Below, in pieces: positions 1 to 8,495 of a stretch of DNA of 64,000 nt (position 1 is the first letter of the stretch; every line of letters starts with the position of its first letter). The DNA comes from SM1-73 sp964588305 (lineage in GTDB: Bacteria > Zixibacteria > MSB-5A5 > SM1-73), in NCBI GenBank assembly GCA_964588305.1, contig CAZPOP010000003.1:1-64000 (forward strand). The letters are read 5' to 3'. Under the pieces are notes generated by a model. It saw nothing but the letters and a program-made list of their open reading frames with translations, had not been told where the DNA came from and made no database searches. The position numbers and the translations under genes were made by a program.

Positions 1-1030
1 GCAGATGATAATCATCGCCACCAACAAACATGGGAACTGAATAGATGTTCCCGCCGAAAGAGGTGTCGATGCTTGCCCCGTCAAGCACATAATAATTCTG
101 CTCATTATTCCACAGACAGTTGTACGAAACTTGGGGGTTGCACTCATATTCACTGATTTTCACCGCCTCAACCCCATAAGCTCCCCCGGATATAATGTTA
201 TTCTTTATCTCGTTACTCAACCCACCGACGTAAATTACCCAATAAGCGCCGTTGCTAATCAGCGTGTTATTCCTTATGGGAGCTGTCTTGAACTGTCCAT
301 CTCCCCAAGTCCAAAGAGCAACAGTTCCATCGTATCCTGCAACTAAATTATTCTCAACAAAAATGGAATCACTAAAGTCACCATCTACTCCATAGATGCC
401 ATCCGAGCTAGCAATTATCAGGTTCTTCACGATTGTAGGACCACCAGAAACCCATAAACTTATTCCCGCGTGATTGTTAGTCAAGGTGTTACCAATGATC
501 ACACTATTGTCCCCGAAACCTGAAGAAATCCCAGTTCGGTTATCCTCAATTATGTTATTGAAAACCTCGGTGTTTGCGTCCTGAATAATACCTCCGTCGC
601 AGTCCGATATTTTGTTATTGCTTATTCTTTTCAGCTTTGCATCAACAGAATTATAGATTCCAATGCAAAAATCCTCGCCCACAGGTTCCCATCCTTTTAT
701 ATGAAATCCCTCTATGACACTGCTGTCCTGCCCGTATACTATATCCCGTCCTGAATTTGTGTAGGGGTAAATGATACAAGAATCCATTCCCGCACCCAGC
801 AGAACTATTCCCGGAATCATCATTACGATCTCGTGGTAAGTCCCGGCAGCCACCCGCACTGTATCACCGGCAGAGGCTGCATCTATCCCCTTTTGAATAG
901 AATCCGCCGCGGTTGCCCACGAGTCGTAAGGGTATATATCCGAACCGGTTTTGGAGACATAATGGGTGTCACCAAAGGAAATCCCAGACACCAGAATCCC
1001 TACCACCAACCCCAAGATTGACTTTTTCAT
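1..1030 (-). CDS. Secreted parallel beta-helix protein, 3' end cut by window edge
   Basis: This minus-strand reading frame opens at the ATG at 1028-1030 and stays open to base 1, giving 343 codons, so the C-terminus lies outside the window. It begins with a lysine-plus-hydrophobic signal peptide (MKKSILGLVVGILVSG) followed by HYVSKTGSD, then the Asn/Gly/Ile-rich strands typical of right-handed parallel beta-helix (PbH1/pectate-lyase-like) proteins, with many NN and GI turns. It is very close in sequence to the complete gene immediately upstream (1116-2915, same strand), so the pair is a tandem duplication. By analogy the missing part should carry a fibronectin III domain and a T9SS sorting domain. 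Parallel beta-helix proteins often bind or cleave polysaccharide, but no catalytic signature is visible here, so substrate and activity are unknown. Confidence 0.85.
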   Translation of the reverse strand, partial: MKKSILGLVVGILVSGISFGDTHYVSKTGSDIYPYDSWATAADSIQKGIDAASAGDTVRVAAGTYHEIVMMIPGIVLLGAGMDSCIIYPYTNSGRDIVYGQDSSVIEGFHIKGWEPVGEDFCIGIYNSVDAKLKRISNNKISDCDGGIIQDANTEVFNNIIEDNRTGISSGFGDNSVIIGNTLTNNHAGISLWVSGGPTIVKNLIIASSDGIYGVDGDFSDSIFVENNLVAGYDGTVALWTWGDGQFKTAPIRNNTLISNGAYWVIYVGGLSNEIKNNIISGGAYGVEAVKISEYECNPQVSYNCLWNNEQNYYVLDGASIDTSFGGNIYSVPMFVGGDDYHL

Positions 1031-1115
1031 GAAACCACCTCTGTTATTAATATAACACCAAAAACGCACAAAACCAGCATTACTCAGCGAAATTCCAGAC
1101 CAGAAGTACTTCTAC

Positions 1116-2915
1116 CTATCTCATCAGAACCATCTTCTTTGGCTTTACCAAGGGATATAAATCTACCCCGCTGAACGTCAGCTTGTAAAAATAGATGCCG
1201 CTTGACAGGTCATTTCCCTTATCATCTTTTCCATCCCAGCTTGCCTTATGCTCACCCGGATATTTTCTCTCCTTCACCAGTGTTCTTACTTTCTGTCCCA
1301 ACAAATTGTAAATCACTATCTCCACTTCCGCAGGCTGATAACCGACATCCGGCAGATGATATACTATGGTGGTGGATGGATTGAACGGGTTGGGGTAATT
1401 CTGTCGAACCTGATACATCCTGGGCATGGGAGGACCTTCTTCCGTGAAGTCTCCCACATCGGTTGCTGAAACAGCAAGCTCATCTGAATAATCGCTTTCG
1501 TTTCCCGTCATGTCCCAGGCAGAGAGACGATAATAGTAGGTCTCTCCCAGAACAAAATCATAATCTCTGAAGACCGAGCTATCTTTGGGAACCTCTCCCA
1601 CAATCTTGAGACTATCCGGAATAAACTCACCGAGAGTATCCTTATACACCAGGTAATGAGAAAGATCGTATTCGGTATTGGGTTTCCAGGACAGAACAAG
1701 CACGCTCTCTGACGACGTAGCTGTTAAGCTGTCCGGTGCTCTGGGAGGATAATCCTGATAGGTATAAGTCTCTCCCCAGGCCCCACCGTAACACCCAATA
1801 TCCGATCGGGAGGAATCCGGGTCTTTAGTATCCGGATCACCTGCATCGATGCAGGGTGAACCGTATTGCAGGTGATAATTATCGCCACCTATAAACATAG
1901 GATCCACATAAATATTCCCTCCCAGAGAGGTGTCAATGCTACCGGAACCATAAACTTGGTAATTCTCCACATTTCCCCATAAATCATTATATGAAACCTG
2001 AGGATTACTGTCGTATCCATCATAACTTGAAGCCACGACTCCATAATAGCCCCCAGATATTACGTTGTTCTTTATCTCATTACTGAAACCAGCAATTCCC
2101 ACTACGTGCGGGTAATATCCGGTAAACGGCACGCTGTCGCCTATCAGCGTGTTATTTCTTATCGGGGCGTTCTTGAACTCTCCACCATAATTGATCAGAG
2201 ATATGCCATAGTGTTCGCCCACCACAACTAAGTTGTTTTCAATAAGGAGCGAATCGGAAAAATCACCATGGATGGCGTAAGTGGTCGTATTGGAGATCAG
2301 GTTCCTTATGATTTCAGGAGAAGAAGCGGAGAACAGATCTATCGCACAGTGGTTATTGACCATCGTATTGCTGATTATCGAGCTCTTGTCAAAAATATCT
2401 GATCTAATTCCAGTCCGGTTGTCGTCAATTATGTTATTAGACACTTCCGTGGTCACCCAGGCCTGATATATTCCTCCGTCACATTCTGTTATTTTGTTAT
2501 TTCTTATTCTTTTCAACTTGGAATCAACAGAATTGTAAATTCCTACACAAAAATCGCCCCCCACGGGGTCCCACCCTCTTATGTGAAAGCCCTCTATTAC
2601 ACTGCTGTCTTGCCCGTAAACTATATCCCCTCCTGAGTTTGTGTAGGGGTAAATGATAGAAGAATCCATTCCCGCACCCAGCAGAACTATTCCCGGAATC
2701 ATCATAACAATTTCCCGGTAAGTTCCCGCCGCCACCCTCACCGTATCACCGGCAGAGGCGGCATCTATCCCCTTTTGAATAGAATCCGCCGCCGTAGCCC
2801 AGGAGGTGTAAGGGTACTCATCCAAGCCGGTTTTGGAGACATAGTGGGTGTCAGCAAAACCAACGCTGGCCCTCAAGACAACTATGAAAATCAGTAATGT
2901 GAGAGGTCTTCTCAT
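1116..2915 (-). CDS. Secreted parallel beta-helix protein with FN3 and T9SS C-terminal domain
   Basis: 599 aa. A signal peptide (about residues 1-21) is followed by HYVSKTGLDEYPY, a parallel beta-helix of Asn/Gly/Ile-rich turns (about 100-345), a metazoan-style fibronectin III domain (about 392-485, YYRLSAWDMTGNESDYSD), and a T9SS type-A sorting / FlgD-Ig-like domain (504-599) with QNYPNPFNPSTT, SSGIYFYKL and a basic hydrophobic end KKMVLMR. This architecture predicts export across both membranes and surface attachment or release. A GGAGGTGG ribosome-binding site precedes the ATG, and a candidate promoter lies at 2934-2961. It is a tandem paralogue of the partial gene at 1-1030. The fold suggests carbohydrate binding or cleavage; no catalytic triad is recognisable, so an adhesin or structural role is equally possible. 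Confidence 0.9.
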   Translation of the reverse strand: MRRPLTLLIFIVVLRASVGFADTHYVSKTGLDEYPYTSWATAADSIQKGIDAASAGDTVRVAAGTYREIVMMIPGIVLLGAGMDSSIIYPYTNSGGDIVYGQDSSVIEGFHIRGWDPVGGDFCVGIYNSVDSKLKRIRNNKITECDGGIYQAWVTTEVSNNIIDDNRTGIRSDIFDKSSIISNTMVNNHCAIDLFSASSPEIIRNLISNTTTYAIHGDFSDSLLIENNLVVVGEHYGISLINYGGEFKNAPIRNNTLIGDSVPFTGYYPHVVGIAGFSNEIKNNVISGGYYGVVASSYDGYDSNPQVSYNDLWGNVENYQVYGSGSIDTSLGGNIYVDPMFIGGDNYHLQYGSPCIDAGDPDTKDPDSSRSDIGCYGGAWGETYTYQDYPPRAPDSLTATSSESVLVLSWKPNTEYDLSHYLVYKDTLGEFIPDSLKIVGEVPKDSSVFRDYDFVLGETYYYRLSAWDMTGNESDYSDELAVSATDVGDFTEEGPPMPRMYQVRQNYPNPFNPSTTIVYHLPDVGYQPAEVEIVIYNLLGQKVRTLVKERKYPGEHKASWDGKDDKGNDLSSGIYFYKLTFSGVDLYPLVKPKKMVLMR

Positions 2916-2933
2916 GTGCCCACCTCCACTTTC

Positions 2934-2961
2934 ATAATAGTAGAATTAGTTAGAAAGGCAA
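2934..2961 (-). promoter_or_regulatory. Candidate sigma-70-type promoter for the beta-helix gene
   Basis: Read on the minus strand: -35 TTGCCT (2956-2961), 16-nt spacer, -10 TATTAT (2934-2939), just upstream of the GGAGGTGG site and ATG at 2915. Prediction from sequence only. Confidence 0.5.
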
Positions 2962-3008
2962 GGATTACTTTTATGTGTCGCCTGAGAAATCCTGGAAATG
3001 AGAGGAAT

Positions 3009-5672
3009 CTATTGCAGAAGCAGCATTTTTTTGGTGAGAGTCTGACCTTGTGTCCTCAGCTGGTAGAGATATATTCCGCTTGCAACCCTCTCGCCTTCAT
3101 CATCCGTCCCATCCCAGATCACCCGATAGGTTCCCGGAAGCTTCTCCTCATCCACCAAATTCCTCACCCTCTGCCCCAGTAAGTTATAGACCTTCAGTGT
3201 GATGTGCTTAGTGGGACTGTCCCCAGCTTTTGTCTGCTTACTGCCTACTGCATACTGGATACTGGTAACGGGATTGAAGGGGTTAGGATGATTCTGGTAC
3301 AGGGCAAAATGAGTTGGGAGGGAAGTTGGCTCTTCAGGAACAGAGGTCGGCGTAAGGCTAACCTGGATGTCATCGATATACCAACCATCCGAGGTGCCCA
3401 CACTATCTGATTCGATATGAAATCTGAATCTAAAATCCGAACATCCAACATAAGAATCCAGAGGAAAACTCACCTGTGTCCACTCGTTCTGGCTATCTGC
3501 AAACGACGGCAGAAGCCTGTCCCAGGTTTCCTTGCCGTCTGTGTTTACCTCCACAAAACAACTATCATATACCCATAGACCATACCGGTGCCAGAAGGAT
3601 AACTCGGGACTTGCCGCAGAGGTCAAATCCAATCCCTGCTTGAGCGCAGCCCACGAGTCGGCGTTATTTGAATACTCTCCGATCGGGCTGTCAGTCAGGC
3701 TGAAAAGCCCCTCGTGCGAAGAGACGGAATTGATATTCCATTTATTGTTTGATCCACCTGTTTCCCAGAAATAAAGCCCATTTTCGAAATCGAAGGTGAT
3801 GGAAACGGGGGCAACATACGATTTGAATATAAACCGAGGAGCACCCAGAGGCAGGGTAACGACGTTGCCAAAACTATCCTGAGCCGAGAAATAATAGAAA
3901 ATGGTGGAGCCGGAACCTTGCGCAGGAATCTCAGCTTGATATTGATCTGGTGGTGTTGACTGCAAATTCTCCCTGAGGAAAGGAACTAAGGTGTCCGTAT
4001 TCCAGAACAAAAACAAAGAATCCGGTACCAGGCCATTTTCGGAAGTTATGGCTGCAGTCAGCAAAATGGAGCTTGAAGTGTCGCTGATAGCGAGTAAGGG
4101 ATCGTGTAAGATGGTCAATGCCCCTGAAGGATTGTAATTCAGTGCCGAGAAAAGATCGACGATCCCCCAACCGTATTCGATATTCGGAGATGCGGCGTTG
4201 CTGGCCGTCATCGTCAAAGCTTCCCTCACCTGCATCACCGTCCAATCGGGATGAGCAGACAGAAGGGCGGCCGCACACCCTCCCACCAACGGAGTGGAAA
4301 GCGAGGTGCCACCGGCAAAGGTGTATTCATCTGTGGCAAAGGCAGCGGCGCAGTACGTGCCCACACCTCTGGCCAGCACCTCCGGCTTGATTCTGCCGTC
4401 ATAGGTAGGACCCCAGGAGCTGAAACCGGCCAGGTTCCCGGAAGCATCCACGGCTCCGCAGGCTAAGATGCTATCGGCATCCGCAGGAGCCATCAGGGTA
4501 CCGTATCCCGGACCATCATTTCCCATGCAGTTGCAGACCACTATTCCCCGGCTTGCTGCTATGTCTGCCGCGATGGTGGTAACGGCGGTATTGCCATCAT
4601 AATCTTCAAAGGTATACCAATCCGAATACGCCACCGAGCTGGAGATCACTTCCGCACCCAGGCTATCTGCCCATTCCATCCCGGCCACCCAGTAGTCCTC
4701 CTCAATCGGCTCCTCGCTTGCGATGTCCTCGGTTTTGGCCAATAAGAAGCTGGCCTTGTAAGCCGGGCCATAGAGCTGTCCATCGAATGCTCCCCCCAGG
4801 GCGGACCAGGTATAGGTGCCGTGATCATGCTGACTCGATGGATCCCCCGGCTCATTATCAGTGTTCTGGTCATCATTTATGAAATCATATTCGTCCAACA
4901 CCCGTCCCTCTGAAAAAGCTAAATCAAATGCCTGATGATCCTTCTTGTACCCGGTGTCCAGCATGCAGACGATAACGTTCTGACCCTTGTAGCCCATGTC
5001 ATGCACGATGGGAACGTTTATCTGGTCAAGTTGAGCCAGAGAGAGACCATAGTTTCTGCCGTACTGAGGCTCGACAAGTTTCTGTTGGCTGAAATCAGGC
5101 GGTGGACCCAACTCAACCGGTTTCCTTTTAAAGCCCACTACTCTTCTTATCTGTCTCACGAAGGGAAGACTGGCAATATCTTCGATCTTGTGCGCCTGAA
5201 TCTCAAAGCTTGCCGCATTCAGCCATTTTGATCTTCGCCTTAGCTTTGCTCCACGGGACAAGATTCCGTCTACATAGCTTTGCTCTACCGGCAGATCAAA
5301 AAAGTCGACCTCAACCTTATTCTTTGCACGTCTTTTCAAAGCTGCCGGGCAAAGGGTGTTTGCGAAGGAAGCTTTCGATATAGCATAATCTTCCCGGGTG
5401 AAAATACCTTTGTCTGTGAAGAATACCCATATTCTCACGTTATCTGCGGCTGAAAGACTGGAAAGTAAATGGAAGAGGTCGGGTGAGATCACCGGCTCGA
5501 CTTTCGGGCTGAAGAGAATTTCCGGTTCCGCCATACTCAACGCAGCTGCGGATTCCTCGCCACTTTTTTGAGCCTGATCCGCCTCGGGTCCTGAGAAGTT
5601 GAGCAGACAAAACGAAGTCAATATCAAAGTGGTGCAAAGAAGAGCTCTTTTGGAACTGGAAAATGGAAACAT
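3009..5672 (-). CDS. Secreted subtilisin-like (S8) serine protease with T9SS C-terminal domain
   Basis: 887 aa from the ATG at 5670-5672 (a TTG one codon upstream is possible). After a signal sequence comes a prodomain-like segment (about 60-200) and a subtilase catalytic domain: Asp239 in VIVCMLDTGY, His284 in HDHGTYTW, oxyanion Asn385 in MGNDGPG and Ser457 in GGTSLSTP. The motifs are intact although HGT is followed by YTW rather than the usual HVAG. A beta-sandwich of MAM/jelly-roll type follows (SFWHRYGLWVYDSCFVEV to DGWYIDDIQV), then a T9SS sorting domain with YQNHPNPFNPVTS and ending LTKKMLLLQ. It should act outside the cell on proteins or peptides. Its promoter region faces that of the dockerin gene at 6317. 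Classification is firm; substrate is unknown. Confidence 0.93.
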   Translation of the reverse strand: MFPFSSSKRALLCTTLILTSFCLLNFSGPEADQAQKSGEESAAALSMAEPEILFSPKVEPVISPDLFHLLSSLSAADNVRIWVFFTDKGIFTREDYAISKASFANTLCPAALKRRAKNKVEVDFFDLPVEQSYVDGILSRGAKLRRRSKWLNAASFEIQAHKIEDIASLPFVRQIRRVVGFKRKPVELGPPPDFSQQKLVEPQYGRNYGLSLAQLDQINVPIVHDMGYKGQNVIVCMLDTGYKKDHQAFDLAFSEGRVLDEYDFINDDQNTDNEPGDPSSQHDHGTYTWSALGGAFDGQLYGPAYKASFLLAKTEDIASEEPIEEDYWVAGMEWADSLGAEVISSSVAYSDWYTFEDYDGNTAVTTIAADIAASRGIVVCNCMGNDGPGYGTLMAPADADSILACGAVDASGNLAGFSSWGPTYDGRIKPEVLARGVGTYCAAAFATDEYTFAGGTSLSTPLVGGCAAALLSAHPDWTVMQVREALTMTASNAASPNIEYGWGIVDLFSALNYNPSGALTILHDPLLAISDTSSSILLTAAITSENGLVPDSLFLFWNTDTLVPFLRENLQSTPPDQYQAEIPAQGSGSTIFYYFSAQDSFGNVVTLPLGAPRFIFKSYVAPVSITFDFENGLYFWETGGSNNKWNINSVSSHEGLFSLTDSPIGEYSNNADSWAALKQGLDLTSAASPELSFWHRYGLWVYDSCFVEVNTDGKETWDRLLPSFADSQNEWTQVSFPLDSYVGCSDFRFRFHIESDSVGTSDGWYIDDIQVSLTPTSVPEEPTSLPTHFALYQNHPNPFNPVTSIQYAVGSKQTKAGDSPTKHITLKVYNLLGQRVRNLVDEEKLPGTYRVIWDGTDDEGERVASGIYLYQLRTQGQTLTKKMLLLQ

Positions 5673-5784
5673 CAAGATCGAAGCTAAAATGTCAACAGTG
5701 AAGGCCAGACTCTAACTTCAGCTTACTGGCTCAGCCAATCGCGCTTGAGATTCTTCGGCCAGCCAAGGGACTGAACCCACGTGT

Positions 5785-5812
5785 AATTTATCAGAAGATT
5801 ATCCGAAGTCAA
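5785..5812 (-). promoter_or_regulatory. Candidate promoter for the S8 protease gene
   Basis: Minus strand: -35 TTGACT (5807-5812), 16-nt spacer, -10 TAAATT (5785-5790). It is followed by a leader of about 110 nt before the start at 5672, in which I see no obvious ribosome-binding site. Confidence 0.45.
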
Positions 5813-5891
5813 GAGGAAACCAATCAGGAAAGTTCCGCGCTTTTGCGCAATCCATCTTCTATAAATTCACCGAATCCGGGTGTTTGTTTCC

Positions 5892-5919
5892 TTGACCTCT
5901 GAAATATTATTGCTAAATT
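5892..5919 (+). promoter_or_regulatory. Candidate promoter facing the dockerin/cohesin-like gene
   Basis: -35 TTGACC (5892-5897), 16-nt spacer, -10 TAAATT (5914-5919). Transcription from here would give a leader of nearly 400 nt before the ATG at 6317. It is divergent from the minus-strand promoter at 5785-5812, with the two -35 boxes about 80 bases apart. Confidence 0.45.
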
Positions 5920-5926
5920 ACTATGG

Positions 5927-6316
5927 TGAGGAAAAACGAAGCCTTGTATTCCGCAAAGGGATATTCCTGTTGTTGACGCACGTATTCCAATTGTGGGTAT
6001 CTTTCGTCTTTGCTCTTTGGGAAAACATCTTAAGACATTCTGAAGCGGGCAAAACAGTTCCTTAGTTCCCGCTTCCTCATGCGATGCTCAAGCGTCCATA
6101 AGGCGGCGAAGGATTGGGGCAGGGACTGGCCTGTCGTAAACGTCTAACAAAGGAGGTCGGATGTCAGGTGACGTAAGAGTTCATTCTCACCAGCCTCTGG
6201 GGAAGCCCGCATGCGCATCTCAACTGCAGGTAACCGGAGGAGGAGAGAGTCTTTGAAAACCGTTAACCAATCTTCTAAAGGTAGGAACCTCTGGGTTCAT
6301 GCCTAAGGAGAAAGAA
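5927..6316 (+). other. Long gene-free leader with several short inverted repeats
   Basis: No convincing gene is present. Visible inverted pairs include GAAGCGGG (6042-6049) with CCCGCTTC (6068-6075), ACGTC with GACGT around 6145-6175, and GGTGA with TCACC around 6170-6200. G-rich purine runs and a near-palindrome GCATGCGC follow. These suggest a folded 5' untranslated region or a small RNA, but I cannot match it to a known riboswitch class. Confidence 0.3.
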
Positions 6317-7300
6317 ATGAAAACAAAAATCTTATTTGGCTTGGCTCTGTCAATGTTTTCGTTGGCGATTCTTGTTTCGGGAGCGGAACCTCCTCAAGAA
6401 TATATGGCCGCCTCACCTGTCAAGCAGGCGACTCCCTTCGTATGCGGAGATGTGGATGGAGACGCAATCGTAAACATGGGGGACATTGTGTATCTGGTTC
6501 AGTACCTTTTCCAAGAGGGAGCCCCGCCGGATCCGTATGAGGCTGGAGATGCTAATGGTGATACTCGGGTTAGCATCGGTGATGTGATTGCTTTGGAGCT
6601 TCATGTCATCTATGGAGACCCTATTTATTGTGACGGGTCTAGACCATGTGACGATCGGGGAGACAGAGATAGTTTGAGCATCCAGGAGATTTGGGGATCA
6701 GCGGGAGATACAGTTGACGTTCCAATCTTCGTTTTCAATGACGACTCGGTATTCTTCAACCTCTCTCTCTTAATTCCCGACCCCAGCAAAGCGATTTTTC
6801 TCGATACCCTGATAACTGAGTTTACCAGATTAGCAGACATGGACGTTCTCTGCGTTCTCCGAGACACCACCGGGATTCAAATTTACTGGTGGCCGCAGGG
6901 ACCTCTTCCTTTTGATTCAACGGACTATTTGGTCCCGGGATCCGGAATTGTGGCTTACCTGCGCTGCATGCTGAAGCAGGATATACCTCTTGATTTCCCT
7001 CTATGCATTGACACCACTTTCTTCCCACCGGAGCACATGACAGCGTCTTACACCACAGACACGTACTGCATCATCCCTGAATTTAATTGCGTTTGTGCAC
7101 GCGGAGACGTCACAGACGATGGGGCGATCGATGTCGCCGACCTTCTTTGTCTGACGAATTACCTGTTTCTGGGAGCCTCCGCACCGGATCCATTATACAA
7201 GGGTGATGTAAACTGCGACGGAGCCGTCGATACAGCGGATGTGGTCTATTTGATCAACTATCTCTTTCTTGGGGGATCACCTCCTTGCGGCAGATTGTAA
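6317..7300 (+). CDS. Secreted protein with a cohesin-like domain between two dockerins
   Basis: 327 aa from the ATG at 6317, chosen because AAGGAG lies 7 bases upstream; an in-frame ATG at 6299 lacks such a site. A signal peptide (MKTKILFGLALSMFSLAIL) is followed by a first dockerin (about 43-100; CGDVDGDAIVNMGDIVYL and GDANGDTRVSIGD), a central beta domain (about 114-256) that begins GSAGDTVDVPIFV like cohesin-fold modules, and a C-terminal dockerin (about 259-327; GDVTDDGAIDVADLL and GDVNCDGAVDTADVVYL). The Asp/Asn positions of the calcium loops are present in both. It is probably exported and may be a calcium-dependent binding or scaffolding component. The cohesin-like call rests on general pattern and is tentative; the dockerins are clear. 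No catalytic domain is seen. Confidence 0.85.
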   Translation: MKTKILFGLALSMFSLAILVSGAEPPQEYMAASPVKQATPFVCGDVDGDAIVNMGDIVYLVQYLFQEGAPPDPYEAGDANGDTRVSIGDVIALELHVIYGDPIYCDGSRPCDDRGDRDSLSIQEIWGSAGDTVDVPIFVFNDDSVFFNLSLLIPDPSKAIFLDTLITEFTRLADMDVLCVLRDTTGIQIYWWPQGPLPFDSTDYLVPGSGIVAYLRCMLKQDIPLDFPLCIDTTFFPPEHMTASYTTDTYCIIPEFNCVCARGDVTDDGAIDVADLLCLTNYLFLGASAPDPLYKGDVNCDGAVDTADVVYLINYLFLGGSPPCGRL

Positions 7301-7393
7301 GCTAAATGACGAGAGGAGACGCAGTCGAGGATGCCCCACCGCACACCTTGTCGCTGGGGAATAAGTCGAATCGTGGGTGAGCTTAGCTTCGGG

Positions 7394-7909
7394 CTATTTG
7401 AGCTTCTTGTCAAGATTCCCGAGATCAAGGGCTCCATCATGCCCTTCAGCTTTAAGACCGGAGTCGAAGGAAAGATTCATCTTGAAGGAGTTTTTCAAAG
7501 GAGCCAGATCCAGCATGCCGCTTTCTGCCCTGTTATCGGATTGAGGTATCCAGCTTAGGGAGAATTTCAGAATATTCTTGTAGGCAACAGCCAGATTCTT
7601 GTGCTTCTCAAGTTCTATTTGGCAGAAAGCATTTTGATTCACCTGATAAACTAAAAGAGAGCTGGTGCTGTAGACGTGTATTTTCTGATTCTCAAAAGCC
7701 GACCGGTTCAACTCGATGAAACGCAGAAGAGAAAGCAGGCTCATGTATTCCAGCTCGTAATGTGAGCCAAGCCCGCGAACCCTGAAGAGCACTCCCAGAT
7801 CAGGTATGGCAAACGAGATCAATCCGGTTTGCCTTACGGTTCTGTCCCGCAGATTGGTCTTTGCCGCAATGTAGCACTTTATTTTTGGCTCGCTGGATAT
7901 TTTGTTCAT
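7394..7909 (-). CDS. RNase H-fold protein, probably catalytically inactive
   Basis: 171 aa, cytoplasmic, with no signal peptide. The order of elements resembles RNase HI: a first strand (IKCYIAAKT), two more strands, a helix with one acidic residue (HYELEYMSLLSLLRFIEL), the IHVYSTSSLLVYQVN strand-helix where RNase H has YSDSQ..V.Q.N, and SLSWIPQSDNRAE where RNase H has a W-P-...-N-A-E element. The first Asp (replaced by Ala) and third Asp (replaced by Thr) of the catalytic site are missing, so nuclease activity is unlikely. A charged tail of about 40 residues follows. It is convergent with the dockerin gene and next to the repeat-rich island. Fold assignment is by eye; the family may instead be an unrelated alpha/beta protein. 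Confidence 0.6.
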   Translation of the reverse strand: MNKISSEPKIKCYIAAKTNLRDRTVRQTGLISFAIPDLGVLFRVRGLGSHYELEYMSLLSLLRFIELNRSAFENQKIHVYSTSSLLVYQVNQNAFCQIELEKHKNLAVAYKNILKFSLSWIPQSDNRAESGMLDLAPLKNSFKMNLSFDSGLKAEGHDGALDLGNLDKKLK

Positions 7910-8303
7910 AAGGTTATCCCGTTTTCGCCAATCCTCAAGTGCATCCTACACCGAATTGTGCAAGATTCTGTTCAGCATAAAAAGCAACTTGTGTGCCGTG
8001 GCTTCGTAGGTCGGGCTTTTCTCGGCCGCAGGCTGGCGGATGCCCGACAAACTTCATATGTCCATTATAACCCTAGCACATTCAGTAGGATACAAAGGCC
8101 GGCCAAAAAAGGGGCGCATGGTACGTAACCAAGCACCAGCCAAGTCTATGTGCAAAGCGATTCACGTACTCTGCAAGGACCTGGCGGATGGGTGGCCCGG
8201 TCTGCTCGCCAGACTGAGTATATGCTGGGCGCGATTCTGAGGAGGAGTGTCACCCTGAACGAAGTGAAGGGTCTCAAAAGTGGCTGGCCCGGTCTGGCCG
8301 GCT
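7910..8303. other. Gene-free stretch with REP-like palindromes
   Basis: No gene seen. It contains a REP-like palindrome at 8190-8222 and, at about 8238-8282, a copy of a dispersed segment (GTCACCCTGAACGAAGTGAA and flanks) that recurs at 9990-10025 and, inverted, near 10318-10340. Confidence 0.6.
8190..8222 (+). repeat. REP-like palindrome, left side of RAYT stub
   Basis: GGGTGGCCCGGTCTG, a short loop, then CCAGAC and a TATA end. It matches the palindromes at 10027-10078, 10444-10489 and 11626-11658, and in inverted orientation those at 8414-8448 and 12238-12273. Confidence 0.75.
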
Positions 8304-8412
8304 AGTGGGGCATCGGATCGAAACAGCCATAAAGACCAAACTTTTGCAAACAGGCTAGAGTACATAAAGTTGAATCCTGTTAGAAAGGGATTGGTTGGTG
8401 CCGTATGGAATG
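8304..8412 (+). pseudogene. C-terminal stub of a second REP-associated transposase
   Basis: In one frame this stretch reads SGASDRNSHKDQTFAN and then RLEYIKLNPVRKGLVG. It aligns without gaps to residues of the intact transposase at 11680-12216 (GGGYDRNVYKDKTFAN, NPVRKGLVE), including a position where the catalytic Tyr has become Ser. The N-terminal two thirds, with the HUH motif, are absent and replaced by repeat sequence. Inverted REP-like palindromes flank it on both sides. It is a decayed, inactive copy. Confidence 0.75.
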
Positions 8413-8413
8413 T

Positions 8414-8448
8414 GATAGACCCGGCCTGATGAATAGGCCGGACCGCCT
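8414..8448 (-). repeat. REP-like palindrome, right side of RAYT stub
   Basis: GATAGACCCGGCCTG, loop, AGGCCGGACC. This is the inverted orientation of the unit at 8190-8222 and nearly the same as the element that closes the intact transposase at 12238-12273. Confidence 0.75.
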
Positions 8449-8495
8449 AGGTAACAAAGCGGATTATATCGTCCCGTAAGTGAGAGGAGCGCCTT

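Noticed and set aside
5990..6200. Possible SAM riboswitch, because AGGGACTGGCC near 6120 equals a segment of the SAM-I consensus
   Set aside because: The remaining conserved parts (GATGAAACCC, GGCAACC, GGTGCCAATTCC) are absent, and the downstream gene is not in methionine metabolism.
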